From Zeugodacus cucurbitae (Eukaryota > Arthropoda > Insecta > Diptera > Tephritidae), in NCBI RefSeq assembly GCF_028554725.1, contig NC_071671.1, forward strand, positions 47,506,501 to 47,570,500: DNA of 64,000 nt. The letters run 5' to 3'. Each line of letters opens with the position of its first letter. Positions within the stretch are counted from its first letter, which is position 1. This document shows, piece by piece, positions 12,012 through 23,670 of this stretch. A model generated the notes under the pieces. That model saw only the letters and a program-made list of their open reading frames with translations, was not told the origin of the DNA and did no database searches. Position numbers and translations under genes: made by a program.

Positions 12012-13599
12012 ATAAATGTGAATAACAATTTTATACAGCAGTATTAAAACTTGTTCGATAAAATAATTTCTTATAAAACTAAAGACAAAAGTATCGGAAC
12101 TAGGCGTATGCTAAAATAAGAAACTACTTCTGGGGCGATCCACAACATGTGCAATCCTCTACTTCACAAATACGAAAACTCGACTTTAATATTAAAAATA
12201 ACAAAAATCAACTTAAGCACAGCTGTCAATTGTTGGAAAATGTATTAAGCGATAAGAATGTTAGATAGTTTTAATTAAAACCAAACATAGGAAATGCAGT
12301 TGAAAACGAAATAAGAAATGGGCCAAGCGACATGTAGAAATGGTTAGGTGTCGGATAATAAGTGAATTTCCCAACAGCAAGAGCTCTCAGATGCTGTATA
12401 CAACAAATGAAAACTACAAAATATAAAGTTAAGGCCTGCACTCAACAAACTTATGGAAGTGGAAACCACACAGAGATGTGCACATTTAAACAAATTTAAT
12501 TTAATTTAATTAGAAAAGTGTCGGAAAGTGGCGCCAAACGGAGCTTAACCTGCATTTTTTGCCAATACAAATACCATTAGATAAAGATGTAAATGTGACT
12601 GGATGTGTGTGGGTTTGTTAAAGGTGTATTGACAAAGTGAACCACCGTGGCGTATGCGTAATATGTTGATCCTTGAAGAGCACTCCAGCGTTAAAGACAC
12701 ATTGTTGTTGTATTGGTTTGGCAAAACAGCTGTCTGCTGGTATGCAATTTTGCACAGCAGCGATATGCTTGGATTACAAAGCACAACTTGAGCCACATGC
12801 TTGAAAACAGAAGAGTGCCAACAATCACATATACGGGCATATACAGAGGCTAATGTAAAATAGTGAATTGCATGAAATCTTTTCCTGGTGATTGCATGCA
12901 ATATTGTATATGAAAAGACACAAACGTACATACTACAGAATAAGCACAAACAAATTTTAGTGATATGAGTATACTATGCTCAAAGATTTGCTTGATTGTT
13001 TTTCAACGCCAACACAGTCTTCAAAAGCCTACATATTGCTACCTGAAAAATTGTAACTAATACAGCAATGGGTTTTTTAGAAGTGGTGACAGTCTAACAT
13101 GTGTGCCTAACGTTTAGTTGGGGATTCATGAAAATTTGGAGCATGAATGCTATTTCAGAAGAACAATTCACTGTATTTGTACTACAATAATTCTAACCAC
13201 AGCTCGCATACTGCCTATAAAAAATTTGTCTGTCGCCAACAAACTTTTGTTTTATTCAGCTCTTTGAATTTATTTCACATTTTCATTTGTACAATCAGCA
13301 CAGTTTCTACAAATTCAGATCAATCAAATTCAAATATTTGAAATGATAATTGGCCTTGCAGTCAGATAAAGTCGTAACCTGCATTTGCCACTGTTTCGTC
13401 CAAAACCGCTGTGCGCCTGGACGTGACGTCTGAAGTGCTCTTCGCCCATGCAATCAATACGAATATTGTGGAGAGGCTTTGCAAGTGTTTCGCTTGTCAT
13501 TAGCTGTGTTATGACGATGAACGTACTTGTGAAAGCTGAAAAAAATTTTAAATTGGGATTAGATTTAAGAATTCGTGTATATAAAACCCTCTTTTTAAA
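12012..13599. other. Non-coding, inside diverged block A
   Basis: No gene recognised. By position it corresponds to 47.3-50.1 kb of the second copy of block A, but I could not align it convincingly by eye. The 134-codon ORF at 12545-12949 (minus) has no recognisable features. Confidence 0.5.
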
Positions 13600-13965
13600 A
13601 TTCACAAGTGGAGGTAAAGTTCTTCAAAAGTATTTTGCAAACTAAGCAGTTGCAATGAAACAACAGTGACAGTTTGCTCTTTAAAAATCAAATTAAACAA
13701 TAAATAAAAGCGGTAAAATGTGAATATTTCTCCAGCCAGCCACCATCCAACACCACAATCCAATTTGCGACCAACAACTCTTAGATGCCGTCAAGTGTAC
13801 TATACTCGACCGTTATCCTCGTCAACAACATCCTTACACGTTATCCTATCCAACAAAATGAACTCAATGCAACTTGACTGTAGGGAAACCACGAATTTTA
13901 TCTGCCAAAATGCAGGCGACATCTAATATGTGGCACTAATGCACTGGATTACAGAGTTTAAACTG
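13600..13965 (+). repeat. Diverged duplicate block A, copy 1 right part (paralog 50140-50450)
   Basis: Matches 50140-50450 in order: TTCTCAAAAGTATTT-like start, TTTGCTCTTT, ATCAAATTAAACAA, CCATCCAAC, CACAATCCAATTTG, AACTTGACTGT, CAAAATGCAGGCGACATCTA and GGCACTAATGCACTGGATT. Similarity stops just where the RTE fragment begins in the second copy (about 50446). No conserved reading frame. Confidence 0.8.
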
Positions 13966-14636
13966 GTTTATACTATATTTATAGGAGTGTGTGTGTAGCT
14001 GAAAGTATATGTGTTTCAAAATGCAGAGATCACAAAGCTTAGTTGACTTCAATACGCTCGGTTTAACAGAGGTTGACAGCGCATTTGCAGTGTAATTGTA
14101 GTCCGGTGGTTAATCAACTGCAACAACAGTAACAGCTTGAATTCGGAGAGTAGTGAAAGTGCAATATGCTATCGTCATTCCTCTTTTTGCTCACCCTTGA
14201 ATATCAAAACTACTGTTTCCCCTTTCTTAGTATTTAAGTAATCCAATTATACTTTTATTAGTATTTATCCGTTTTGCATCACTAGCACTGCATTTTGGTG
14301 GAGTTGCATTGGCGAAGTTTCAGCGACGTCGCGACATTTTGGCACCACTCTGATTCATTTGTTCCTTTTCTTATAGTCTGATGGTTCCAACAAAACTAAA
14401 CATGTAATTTCTATTTGGTTAATTGTAGTGTAGAATATTTGCTACTGTTCAAACGGTTCACTAGATAATATTCTTGATTGGAAAATGGTAGTTTATAGAT
14501 CCCAGTGCTTGCTCAACCAGTTCTATCTTCTTTAAAAATATGATGCTTATTTATTTATACTGAATTCAATCGACACATCTTGCTTGCAAAAATTAACTTC
14601 TTCTTCTAATTAATTGCATTGTATTAGTCACAAATG

Positions 14637-14781
14637 CATTTGAACTTCCATCACACAATTTCGATTACTCGAAGCTCTCTATAACTCGAACTCTTGAATT
14701 GGCAACAGAAGTCAAATCGTATATAAATTACCTTCCGTAACTCGGAAGTCGCTCTTACTAGATTCGAGGGAAGTTCAACTG
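14637..14781 (+). repeat. Short pogo/Tigger-like inverted-repeat element (MITE-like), X1 copy
   Basis: Bounded by CATTTGAACTTCCATCAC at the left and GAGGGAAGTTCAACTG at the right, which are imperfect inverted repeats, with TA following. The inside is rich in AACTCGAA words on both strands. The better-preserved relative at 21022-21191 shows the right end as GATTCGAGTTAGGGAAG then TTCAACTG. Family assignment to pogo/Tigger-type elements is inferred from the CAGTTGAAC-like end and TA; no transposase is present. Confidence 0.5.
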
Positions 14782-15631
14782 TATATCTACGGTGGTCAGG
14801 CCATATTAGTCATTTGCCTTCGAATTATTCGTAACATTGGTTAAGAGTGATTAAATGAATTTTATTTTTATTACATTGAGCTCACAAGTAACTTCATTGC
14901 TCTTTTCGAAATCTCTTTAAAATCACTTCAATTTGCCAGCGTTTCTTGGTGTAAATTTAATTAAAAGCATCCAAATGTATGCAAGGAAATACAAACATTC
15001 AGCCAAATGCAATACACTAAAGTTAATGAGATTTACATGTCTTTCACAGCATCTGATAACCTTTACCATAACGAATGGAATTGTTTTTGTAAAGCAAAAC
15101 TGTCTCAGTTGCAGATACGAATATTCTGTATATATTTATGCGTGTGAAATATTATATTGTATTTACCTTAAGGCAAATTATGGAGTTATGTGTGAGGTAT
15201 ATAGTCTACAATTTAAAGCTGTACAACTGTTGCAAGCTGTCACGGCAATTAATATAGATATATACGCATATAAATATGTTGCAGTTATGATATTATTCCA
15301 TTAACTCAAGCATTTACATGTGAGTATTTTACACTCTATATGATATATATACATATACATATGTGATTAAACCACGATGACAATACAATGCCCTACTGAT
15401 GGTTATTAATATATATGTGTATACACTCATATAGCTCTACATATTTGAACGCATTGTAAATAACCAAGTGTGTGAATTAACAGGTTTTCCTTTCCATTTA
15501 TTTTCAGTGTTAAATGCGGTAATTGACATGGTTTAATGGGTTAGCGAGTCAATGAAATATCAGCGCCAATAAATAAATATCGAAAGGTGTGCCTATGCGA
15601 ATAGCAAAAGAAAATTAAAACTAAAAACAAC

Positions 15632-16779
15632 AAGTAAGGAAGGGCTAAGTTCGGGTGCAACCGAACATTTTAATTTATTTATTTAACTTTATTTATATTA
15701 TACATATAATACACAATTTGACCCACATATTCGTCATATATATTGTATAAAGTCCATTGAAAGTTGGAAACCATAATATTAAGTTAGAAGCACCGAGGTC
15801 CTCGTGTCCGATATATGGGGCCTTAAAAACCTATGGTTCGATTTCGGCGATATCTTCACTAGTACTTACATTATATATTTTAAAGTAAACGATTCAGATT
15901 GTCTTCAAAGTTCTGGTATATAGAAAGTAGGCGTGGTTGTGAAGCGATTTGGCCTATTTTCACAACATATCATTGGGATGTAAGGAAACTATTAAAAACC
16001 AAGTTTCATTGAACTCGGTAGAGTAGTTCCTGAGATATGGTTTTGACCCATAAGTGGGCGACGCCACGCCCATTTTCCATTTTGTAAAAAAACCTGAGTG
16101 CAGCTTCCATCTGCCATTTCTTATGTGAAATTTAGTGTTTCCGACGTTTTTCGTTAGTGAGTTAACCCATTTTTAGTAATTTTCAACCTAACTTTTGTAT
16201 GGAAGGTGGGCGTGGTTATGATCCAATTTCTTTCATTTTTAAACTGTATTAGGAAGTGGCTAAAAAAACGACTGCAGGAAGTTTGGTTTATATAGCTCTA
16301 TTGGTTTGCGAGATATGTACAAAAAACTTAGTAGGGGGCGGGGCCACTCCCACTTCCTCAAAAAAATTACATCCAAATATGCCCCTTCATAGTGCGATCC
16401 TTAATACCAAATTTTATTTCCATAGCTTTATTTATGGCTTAGTTATGGCACTTTATGTGTTTTCGGTTTTCGCCATTTTGTGGGCGTGGCAGTGGTCCGA
16501 CAAGTGGCAGTGGCAACCTTCCTATGGTGCCAAGAAATAAGTGTGCCAAGTTTCATCAAGATATCTTAATTTTTACTCAAGTTACAGCTTGCACAGACGG
16601 ACGGACGGACGGATGGACCGACAGACAGACATTCGGATTTGAACTCCACTCTTCACCCTGATCACTTTGGTATATATAACCCTATATCTAACTCGTTTAG
16701 TTTTGGGTGTTACAAACAACCGTTATGTGAACAAAACTATAATACTCTCTTTAGCAACTTTTGTTGCGAGAGTATAAAA
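15632..16779 (-). mobile_element. DINE-1-like (HINE) element inside X1
   Basis: Non-autonomous element of the Helentron-associated type. The 3' end (left on the + strand) has the hairpin GTTCGGGTGCAACCGAAC (15649-15666). The 5' end has the sub-terminal repeat TTGCGAGAGTATAAAA (16764-16779), which also folds back on ATACTCTC at 16742. A GACG/GACA microsatellite lies at about 16593-16630. The body carries several GGGCGTGG/CCACGCCC boxes (near 15927, 16061, 16204, 16335, 16480). The left sub-terminal repeat has been lost, a defect shared with the X2 copy. The ORF at 16256-16540 is element sequence, not a gene. Confidence 0.8.
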
Positions 16780-17613
16780 CCTGATCAATGCTGATAATAC
16801 GCTCAGAACTTTAAACAACAATGTTGTCTATATAATCGAGCAGTATATTTATAATAAATGACGGTGAAAGAGTGATGCTTGAAAAAGAAGTGGTAACAAT
16901 AACAGTACCAAATGAAATCCTGCAAATACCAAGAAAGCGGATTACAGAAAAGATTCTGCAAAATCGTGTACAAAAAACTAAAAATATTTTAATTATTGTG
17001 ACTTTACTGAGAGCCGCATTGTGGGTGTATCGCATGAAAAATCGCTTAATCTTGTGTGAGATGTGTTTGAATGCTTGTTGACCTTAAAGGCGTGTGTGAG
17101 AACGGCTAAATCCACCTAAACCGCCTACCGTAGCCGACAATAGCTTGAGCCGGTAGTCAATCCATCAATTTGCCATTTTACGGATTAGTAAAAGAGATCA
17201 AATTGGACGCAGACTCTATTTTGACGAAGGGCGCAAAACAAAAAATAAAACGAATGCTGAAAACATTCCCCTGGTCAACACATAAGCTAGTCTTCTCGTC
17301 GACTATAAGTTAATATGATATGATGACCGCAAGCAGTGGAGAACGGGCGAACATGATGATGTCTGTAATGAAAGCGAAGCACCGAAAAATGGTTCAAAGT
17401 GTGTAAGTCTCCCAACTATCTGTGGCATTTGAACTATAAATTAATTTGAAGTACATTTATAAGGTCTATTTACTACATATTTTAACAGTATACCTTTAGG
17501 CATTTGATTTCAAAATTTAAAAAAAGTTCAACTATTAACTATTTCAGGAAAAGTCTAATATATTGTCCAAATATTTATCCTACTCTACTCCTACTCTCTT
17601 ATTTGTGTATTAG

Positions 17614-17896
17614 GGGGCCAAGTTGAAAATGACTCGTAAGCGGTTGATTGCGATCGCGCCGTATCTCGCGCCGTATCTCGATAGATATAAGCGATGAGAA
17701 GAATGTCATTTGTTTGGTAAATGAGATAAAGCGAAGTCGACGCTACTTGCTGCCACGGGAGAGCCCTGCACTGAGCCAGAAATCGCTGAAAGGACGAAGT
17801 GGTCACAATATTGCCGGTGTGTTGAGTAGTGGCGCGCATAGTGATAGCGTCGAAGAGTATTATCTGGAGTTGAAAAGTGGCAAGCGAATGACACAG
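17614..17896 (+). pseudogene. Exon-like block, unknown protein, X1 copy
   Basis: A pyrimidine-rich tract and AG end at 17613, and the block ends in CAG followed by GTAAGA at 17897, as at real splice sites. Between them a frame reads RISIDISDEKNVICLV and later SVEEYYLELKSGKRMTQ just before the donor. The paralog at 26349-26686 keeps the same boundaries and related residues (MDISREDDVIGLVKLMER, EPEISG, RRSGHN). Copy 1 has a frameshift near its start and a deletion relative to copy 2. I do not recognise the protein. It may be a duplicated host exon or a piece of a mobile element. Confidence 0.4.
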
Positions 17897-20107
17897 GTAA
17901 GATTTCCAAATATTCTGAAATATACCAAAGGTAACAAAAATAATACTCGAGTTATATGGTTCCATCAGTTCAAGTCAGTCAGATTTTCGAAAAAGAAAAA
18001 GAGAACTAACGCAGCGAATGCAATTATTCGTAATAATATTTATGAGAAGATGATATGCAACTTCGTTATTCTTACCTGATTTGGTTGAATGCTTGTTAAA
18101 GGAGGCTAATGATTTTTTATCTTTTTGTCACCTCACAAAATCACATTTTTATTTTTATTGCATGGAAAGGTGTTACGGTTATATATAACCTTAATTTCAC
18201 TCTGTGCTCCGAAAATAAAGAATATAATGGACAACCACTTAATACGAAACACTTTTCCATCCAATTTAATTATGAAGTTTTATGAAAGTCCTATTTTTCT
18301 TTGATACTTACATAAGCACCTTCAACAGTTTTTTAACAATTTCCAGCAATTACAAGGAATTTTTTATTATTTTTTGTGCCCATTTTATGTATTTTTTTTC
18401 CCAGCAGCTGCTTTCGTCATTGACGTAAACACATACACATTGCCACATATGGGACTTGATAACGAGTCCCCTGAGTGTAATAGACGCTAAACATATTCGC
18501 AGGGTTTTATGGTTGCCACTTTCACTCGGTTTTAAGGTCGAGACAGAAATTTCGCTAATTATTTGCTTGAGTAGCTGTACGAAAGTAGGCATTTCCGCAC
18601 AAAGGAAATGGACAATAACAGTGCAAATGTGGTGAATATATGAAAGTATTGGAAAAGGAAAATGACATACAAATAAAAAAATTGCATGCATATTGCTTCT
18701 ACGGCTGGGTGAATACATTTTTTGTAACAAAAACAACTAGAAGTTGAATGAGAGCTGGCGAGCTTTCAAACAAGGTGCCTTGACGATAACCCAAATTTAT
18801 TTCAATCAGGCAGAATATAATTTAGACTACGACGCACATAATAAGCTCCAATAAATGACAATTACATTTACACATACATACAAAGTAGGCTAGGAAATGC
18901 ATTATTCCCGCAAGGGCATACTTGTCTAATAACTAAACGAATCTAATATCTGATAAAATTCAGAATAAGATAATACATTACCTTTGCACAAAATTTCTAT
19001 ATAATTAAAAAAATCTTTTGTTTGAAAGTACTAGGAAAACTTGTCCCAATTTAAAATTTTAAATAGTGGTCAGCAGTGTCAAATTAAAAGAATTATAAGT
19101 CACAGTTGCTTAAAACATTCATATCATCGAAAATTAATTTACCGAAAGTGAAATGAAATTATAAATATAAATACCATATAGTAAAATATGCCAACATTTG
19201 TTTTGAATTAGTTGAAAAGTTTATGATTTGACATAAATTGTATTGTCACACATACGCCATGTCGAGTTTAAATGACAGGTACAAAAGATTTCCATTATCA
19301 ATTAAATCAACAGAAATTATCAACTGAATGCACAAAAAAATACAAATTATATATTACATATGTATGAACACATGCCCTTCACATTATGGGAATAATGTCA
19401 CTCATATGCCATGTTGTCCACTCAGATTCATTGAATATTTCGAATAAACTGCAGTTACAATGGGATTAATTGATATGACAAGGCTACAAGTAACAACTAG
19501 ATTATTAATTTCATTATACTCTCACAACCTGTTGCACAGAGTCTCATAGTTTTGTTCACATAACGGTTGTTTGTGTCACCAAGAAATATAAGAGTTAGAT
19601 ATGGGGTTATTTATATATACATAAATAATCAGGATGACGAGTGGATTTGAAATCCGGATGTCTGTCCGTCCGTCTGCCCGTCTGTCCGTGCAAGCGATAA
19701 CTTGAGTAAAAATTAAGATATCTTAATGAAACTTGGAACACATGTTCCTTGGCACCCTGAGGAGGTTGCTTTCGAAAATGGGTAAAATCGGTCCACTGCC
19801 ACGCCCACAAAATGGTGGAAACCGAAAACCTATACAGTGTCATAACTAAGCCATAAATAAAATTATGAAAATGAAATTTGGAACATTGGATCCCATTAGG
19901 GGGGGGCACATTCGGATGTAATTTTTTTGGAAAAGTGGGTGTGACCCCGCCCGCAAATAAGTTTTTTGTATATAACTCGCAAACCAATAAAGCAATATAA
20001 ACCAAACTTTCTGCAGTCGTTTCTTTTAGCCATTTCCTTAAAATGGTAAAAATCGGGTCATAACTTCCCCCAGATCCCATATACCCAGATCCCATATATA
20101 TGTAAGT

Positions 20108-20121
20108 AATATTAAATTAAG
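20108..20121 (+). repeat. Target-site duplication, left copy
   Basis: AATATTAAATTAAG, identical to 20682-20695, flanking the RTE fragment. Confidence 0.9.
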
Positions 20122-20655
20122 CGCAGAATAACTCTTGCCAACAGGTGCTACTTTGGACTGAGTAGGCAATTGAACAGTAAAGTCCTCTCTCGACGAACCA
20201 AAATCAAGCTCTACAAGTCGCTTATCATTCCCGTCCTGCTTTACGGTGCAGAAGCTTGGACGATGTCAACATCAGATGAGACGACACTAGGAGTTTTCGA
20301 GAGGAAAATTTTGCGCAAGATTTATGGTCCTCAGAACATTGGCAACGGCGAATACCGCAGACGATGGAACGATGAGCTGTACGAGTTATACGACGACATT
20401 GACATAGTTCAGCGAATAAAAAGACAGCGGCGACGCTGGCTAGGTCATGTTGTCAGAATGGACGACAACACTCCAGCCCTGAAAGTGTTCGATGCAGTAC
20501 CCGCCGGAGGAAGCCGAGGAAGGGGAAGGCCTCCACTCCGTTGGAGGGACCAGGTGGAGAGCGACCTGGTTACACTTGGGATCTCCAACTGGCGCCGAAC
20601 TGCGAAGGAGAGAGAGAGGTGGCGCACTATCGTCGATTCGGCTATAACCGGCTAA
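20122..20655 (+). pseudogene. RTE RT C-terminal fragment
   Basis: Open from the truncation point (RRITLANRCYFGLSRQL) to the stop at 20655; an internal ATG lies at 20170. It carries the C-terminal domain with GNGEYRRRWNDELYELYDD, RRRWLGHVVRMDD and GGSRGRGRPPLRWRDQV. The RT palm with YADD and the endonuclease are absent, so it cannot be functional. No stop or frameshift is visible, which suggests a recent insertion. Confidence 0.9.
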
Positions 20656-20681
20656 ACGGTTGCAACGCCAATCACATACAC
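20122..20681 (+). mobile_element. 5'-truncated RTE inserted in the DINE-1-like element
   Basis: Only the last 560 bp of the RTE are present. A perfect 14 bp direct repeat, AATATTAAATTAAG, flanks it at 20108-20121 and 20682-20695. The 3' end reads CAACGCCAATCACATACACA before the duplication. Because it interrupts the DINE-1-like element, it is the younger of the two. Confidence 0.93.
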
Positions 20682-20695
20682 AATATTAAATTAAG
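20682..20695 (+). repeat. Target-site duplication, right copy
   Basis: AATATTAAATTAAG, identical to 20108-20121. Confidence 0.9.
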
Positions 20696-21021
20696 TGAGC
20701 GTATAGTCTTCGATACATTGTATCTTAGTGGTGAAAACGAGTGAAATCGGTTTAGGAATTACCTCAGTCCCCATATACTATTTATGATGATTTTCGTTAT
20801 TCTATTGAACTTTATACCAAATATATGGGTCAACTTGTGTTATCTTTATAAAATTACATCATTAAATTGCGAGAGTATAAAATGTTCGGTTACACCCGAA
20901 CTTAGCCCTTCCTTAATTGTTTTATTATAGTCTGATGGTTTCCACAAAACTAGACGTCTAATTTCTTTTTGGTAAATTTTATTGTAAAATATTTGGAATT
21001 GCATTGTATTAGTCACAAATG

Positions 21022-21191
21022 CATTTGAACTTCCATAACACAAACTTCGACAACTCGAAGTTCTCCATAACTCGAACTCTTGAATTGGTAATAGGAGTAA
21101 ACTATTATCAAATTACCTCCCGTAACGCGGAGTCTCTCTAACCCGAAGTGTTTTGTGAACTATGGTGATTCGAGTTAGGGAAGTTCAACTG
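21022..21191 (+). repeat. Short pogo/Tigger-like inverted-repeat element, X2 copy
   Basis: Left end CATTTGAACTTCCATAAC and right end GAGTTAGGGAAGTTCAACTG are imperfect inverted repeats, followed by TA. It keeps about 25 bp (TCTAACCCGAAGTG onward) that copy 1 has lost. No coding capacity. Confidence 0.55.
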
Positions 21192-21959
21192 TATTACTAC
21201 GGTGGTCAGATCTTTTCGGTCAGTTGCTTTCGAATTAATCGTTATATTGGTTAACCGTGATAAAATGAATTTTATATTGATTACATTGAGCTCGCAAGTA
21301 ATTTCATTGCTCTTTTCGAAATTTCTTTAAAATATCTGCACTTTGCTAGCGTTTCCTGGAGTAAATTTAATTAAACGCCTTCGACTGTATGTAAGGTAAT
21401 ACACATATTCAACCACTATATTCATTGCACTAGAGTTAATAAGAATTACATGTGTTTAATTGCATCTGATAACCTTTACCATAACGAATGGAATTGTTTT
21501 TATATAAAACAAAGCTGTCGCAGTTGCAGATACAAATATTCTGTATATATTTATGCGTGTGAAATATTATATTGTATTTACCTTAAGGCAAATTATTGAG
21601 TTATGTGTGAGGTATATAGTCTACAATTTAAAGCTGTGCAACTGCTGTAAAGCTGTCACGGCAATTAATATAGATATATACGCATATAAATATGTTGCAG
21701 TTATGATATTATTCCATTAACTCAAGCATTTACATGTGAGTATTTTACACTCTATATATGATATATATACATATACATATGTGATTAAAACACGATGACA
21801 ATACAATGCCCTACTGATGGTTATTAATATATATGTGTATACACTCATATAGCTCTACATATTTGAACGCATTGTAAATAACCAAGTGTGTGAATTAACA
21901 GGTTTTCCTTTCCATTTATTTTCAGTGTTAAATGCGGTAATTGACATGGTTTAATGGGG

Positions 21960-23130
21960 ATCGGGTGCAACCGAACATTTTAATTTATTTATTTAACTTT
22001 ATTTATATTCTACATATAATACACAATTTGACCCACATATTCGTCATATATATTGTATGAAGTCCATTGAAAGTTGGAAACCATAATATTAGGTTAGAAG
22101 CACCGAGGACCTCGTGTCCGATATATGGGGCCTTAAAAACCTATGGTCCGATTTCGGCGATTTTTAGAATGGAGCTGCCACACTATTGACATAGTATTTA
22201 TGCAAAGTTCTGCACCGATATCTTCACTAGTGCTTACTTTAAATATTGCAAAGTAAACGATTCAGATTCTCTTCAAAGTTCTGGTATATAGGAAGTAGGC
22301 GTGGTTGTGAAGCGATTTGGCCTATTTTCATAACATATCATTGGGATGTAAGGAAACTATTAAAAACCAAGTTTCATTGAAATCGATCGAGTAGTTCCTG
22401 AGAAATGGTTTTTGACCCATAAGTGCGCGATGCCACGCCCATTTTGTAAAAAAAACTGAGTGCAGCTTCCATCTGCCATTTCTTATGTGAAATTTAGTGT
22501 TTCCGACGATTTTCGTTAGTGAGTTAACTCATTTTTAGTAATTTTCAACCTAACTTTTGTATGGAAGGTGGGCGTGGTTATGATCCAATTTCTTTCATTT
22601 TTAGACTGTATTAGGAAGTGGCTAAAAAAACGACTGCAGAAAGTTTGGTTTATATAGCTCTATTGGTTTGCGAGATATGTACAAAAAACTTAGTAGGGGC
22701 GGGGCCACTCCCACTTCCCCAAAAAAATTGCATTCAAATATGCCCCTTCATAGTGCGATCCTTAATACCAAATTTTATTTCCATAGCTTTATTTATGGCT
22801 TAGTTATGGCACTTTATGTGTTTTCGGTTTTCGCCATTTTGTGGGCGTGGCAGTGGTCCGATTTTGCTCATTTTCGAAAGCAACCTTCCTGTGGTGTCAA
22901 GAAATAAGTGTGCCAAGTTTCATCAAGATATCTTAATTTTTACTCAAGTTACAGCTTGCACAGACGGACGGACAGACAGACATTCTTATTTTAACTCCAC
23001 TCTTCACCCTGATCACTTTGGTATATATAACCCTATATCTAACTCGTTTAGTTTTGGTTGTTACAAACAACCGTTATGTGAACAAAACTATAATACTCTC
23101 TTTAGCAACTTTTGTTGCGAGAGTATAAAA
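21960..23130 (-). mobile_element. DINE-1-like (HINE) element inside X2
   Basis: Ortholog within the duplication of the element at 15632-16779, with the same loss of the left sub-terminal repeat. The hairpin is clipped (starts TCGGGTGCAACCGAAC). Right sub-terminal repeat TTGCGAGAGTATAAAA lies at 23115-23130 and a shorter GACG/GACA microsatellite near 22964-22981. It keeps about 60 bp around 22165-22225 that X1 lacks. The insertion therefore predates the X duplication or was copied by conversion. Confidence 0.85.
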
Positions 23131-23670
23131 ACTGATTAATGCTGATAATAGGCTCAGAACTTTAAACAACAATGTTGTCTATATAATCGAGCAGTATATT
23201 TATAATAAATGACGGTGAAAGAGTGATGCTTGAAAAAGAAGTGGTAACAATAACAGTACCAAATGAAATCCTGCAAATACCAAGAAAACGGATTACAGAA
23301 AAGATTCTGCAAAATCGTGTACAAAAAACTAAAAATATTTTAATTATTGTGACTTTACTGAGAGCCGCATTGTGGGTGTATCGCATGATAAATCGCTTAA
23401 TCTTGTTTGCGATGTGTTTGAATGCTTGTTGACCTTAAAGGCGTGTGTGGGAACGGCTAAATCCACCTAAACCGCCTACCGTAGCCGACAATAGCTTGAG
23501 CCGGTAGTCAATCCATCAATTTGCCATTTTACGGATTAGTGAAAGAGATCAAATTGGACGCAGACTCTATTTTGACGAAGGGCGCAAAACAAAAAATAAA
23601 ACGAATGCTGAAAACATTCCCCTGGTCAACACATAAGCTAGTCTTCTCGTCGACTATAAGTTAATATGCT

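Larger units (their letters stand above)
14373..19505 (+). repeat. Segmental duplication X, copy 1
   Basis: This 5.1 kb unit is repeated in direct orientation at 20928-29095. Both begin with TATAGTCTGATGGTT and end with CAAGTAACAACTAG-like sequence. The centre (about 15100-17640) is almost identical to 21500-26390 apart from insertions, while the left (14640-14900) and right (18100-19500) parts differ at many positions. Copy 1 lacks the 2.4 kb LINE and the inverted-repeat insertion present in copy 2, so it gives the empty sites for both. It shares with copy 2 an old DINE-1-like element. Confidence 0.92.
19514..20917 (+). mobile_element. DINE-1-like (HINE) element between X1 and X2, carrying an RTE insertion
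   Basis: The element lies in the opposite orientation to those in X1 and X2. It starts with the degraded sub-terminal repeat TTATACTCTCACAAC (19514-19528), has a GTCT/GTCC microsatellite (19659-19692) and CCACGCCCA/CCCGCCC boxes, and ends with TTGCGAGAGTATAAAA (20867-20882) and the hairpin GTTCGGTTACACCCGAAC (20884-20901). A 5'-truncated RTE interrupts it at 20122-20681. The 162-codon minus-strand ORF 19607-20095 is conserved element DNA read by chance. Confidence 0.85.

Noticed and set aside
16256..16540. ORF with related ORFs at 22618-22907, 19607-20095 (minus) and 63630-63836 (minus)
   Set aside because: Recurrence is explained by the DNA conservation of the DINE-1-like element. The frames differ between copies, occur on both orientations and contain the microsatellite and GC-boxes, so no protein is supported.
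16872..17081. 69-codon ORF repeated at 23223-23432, and the 74-codon antisense ORF pair 16811-17035 / 23162-23386
   Set aside because: Both pairs lie in the near-identical core of the X duplication, so being open twice carries no information. No motif recognised.
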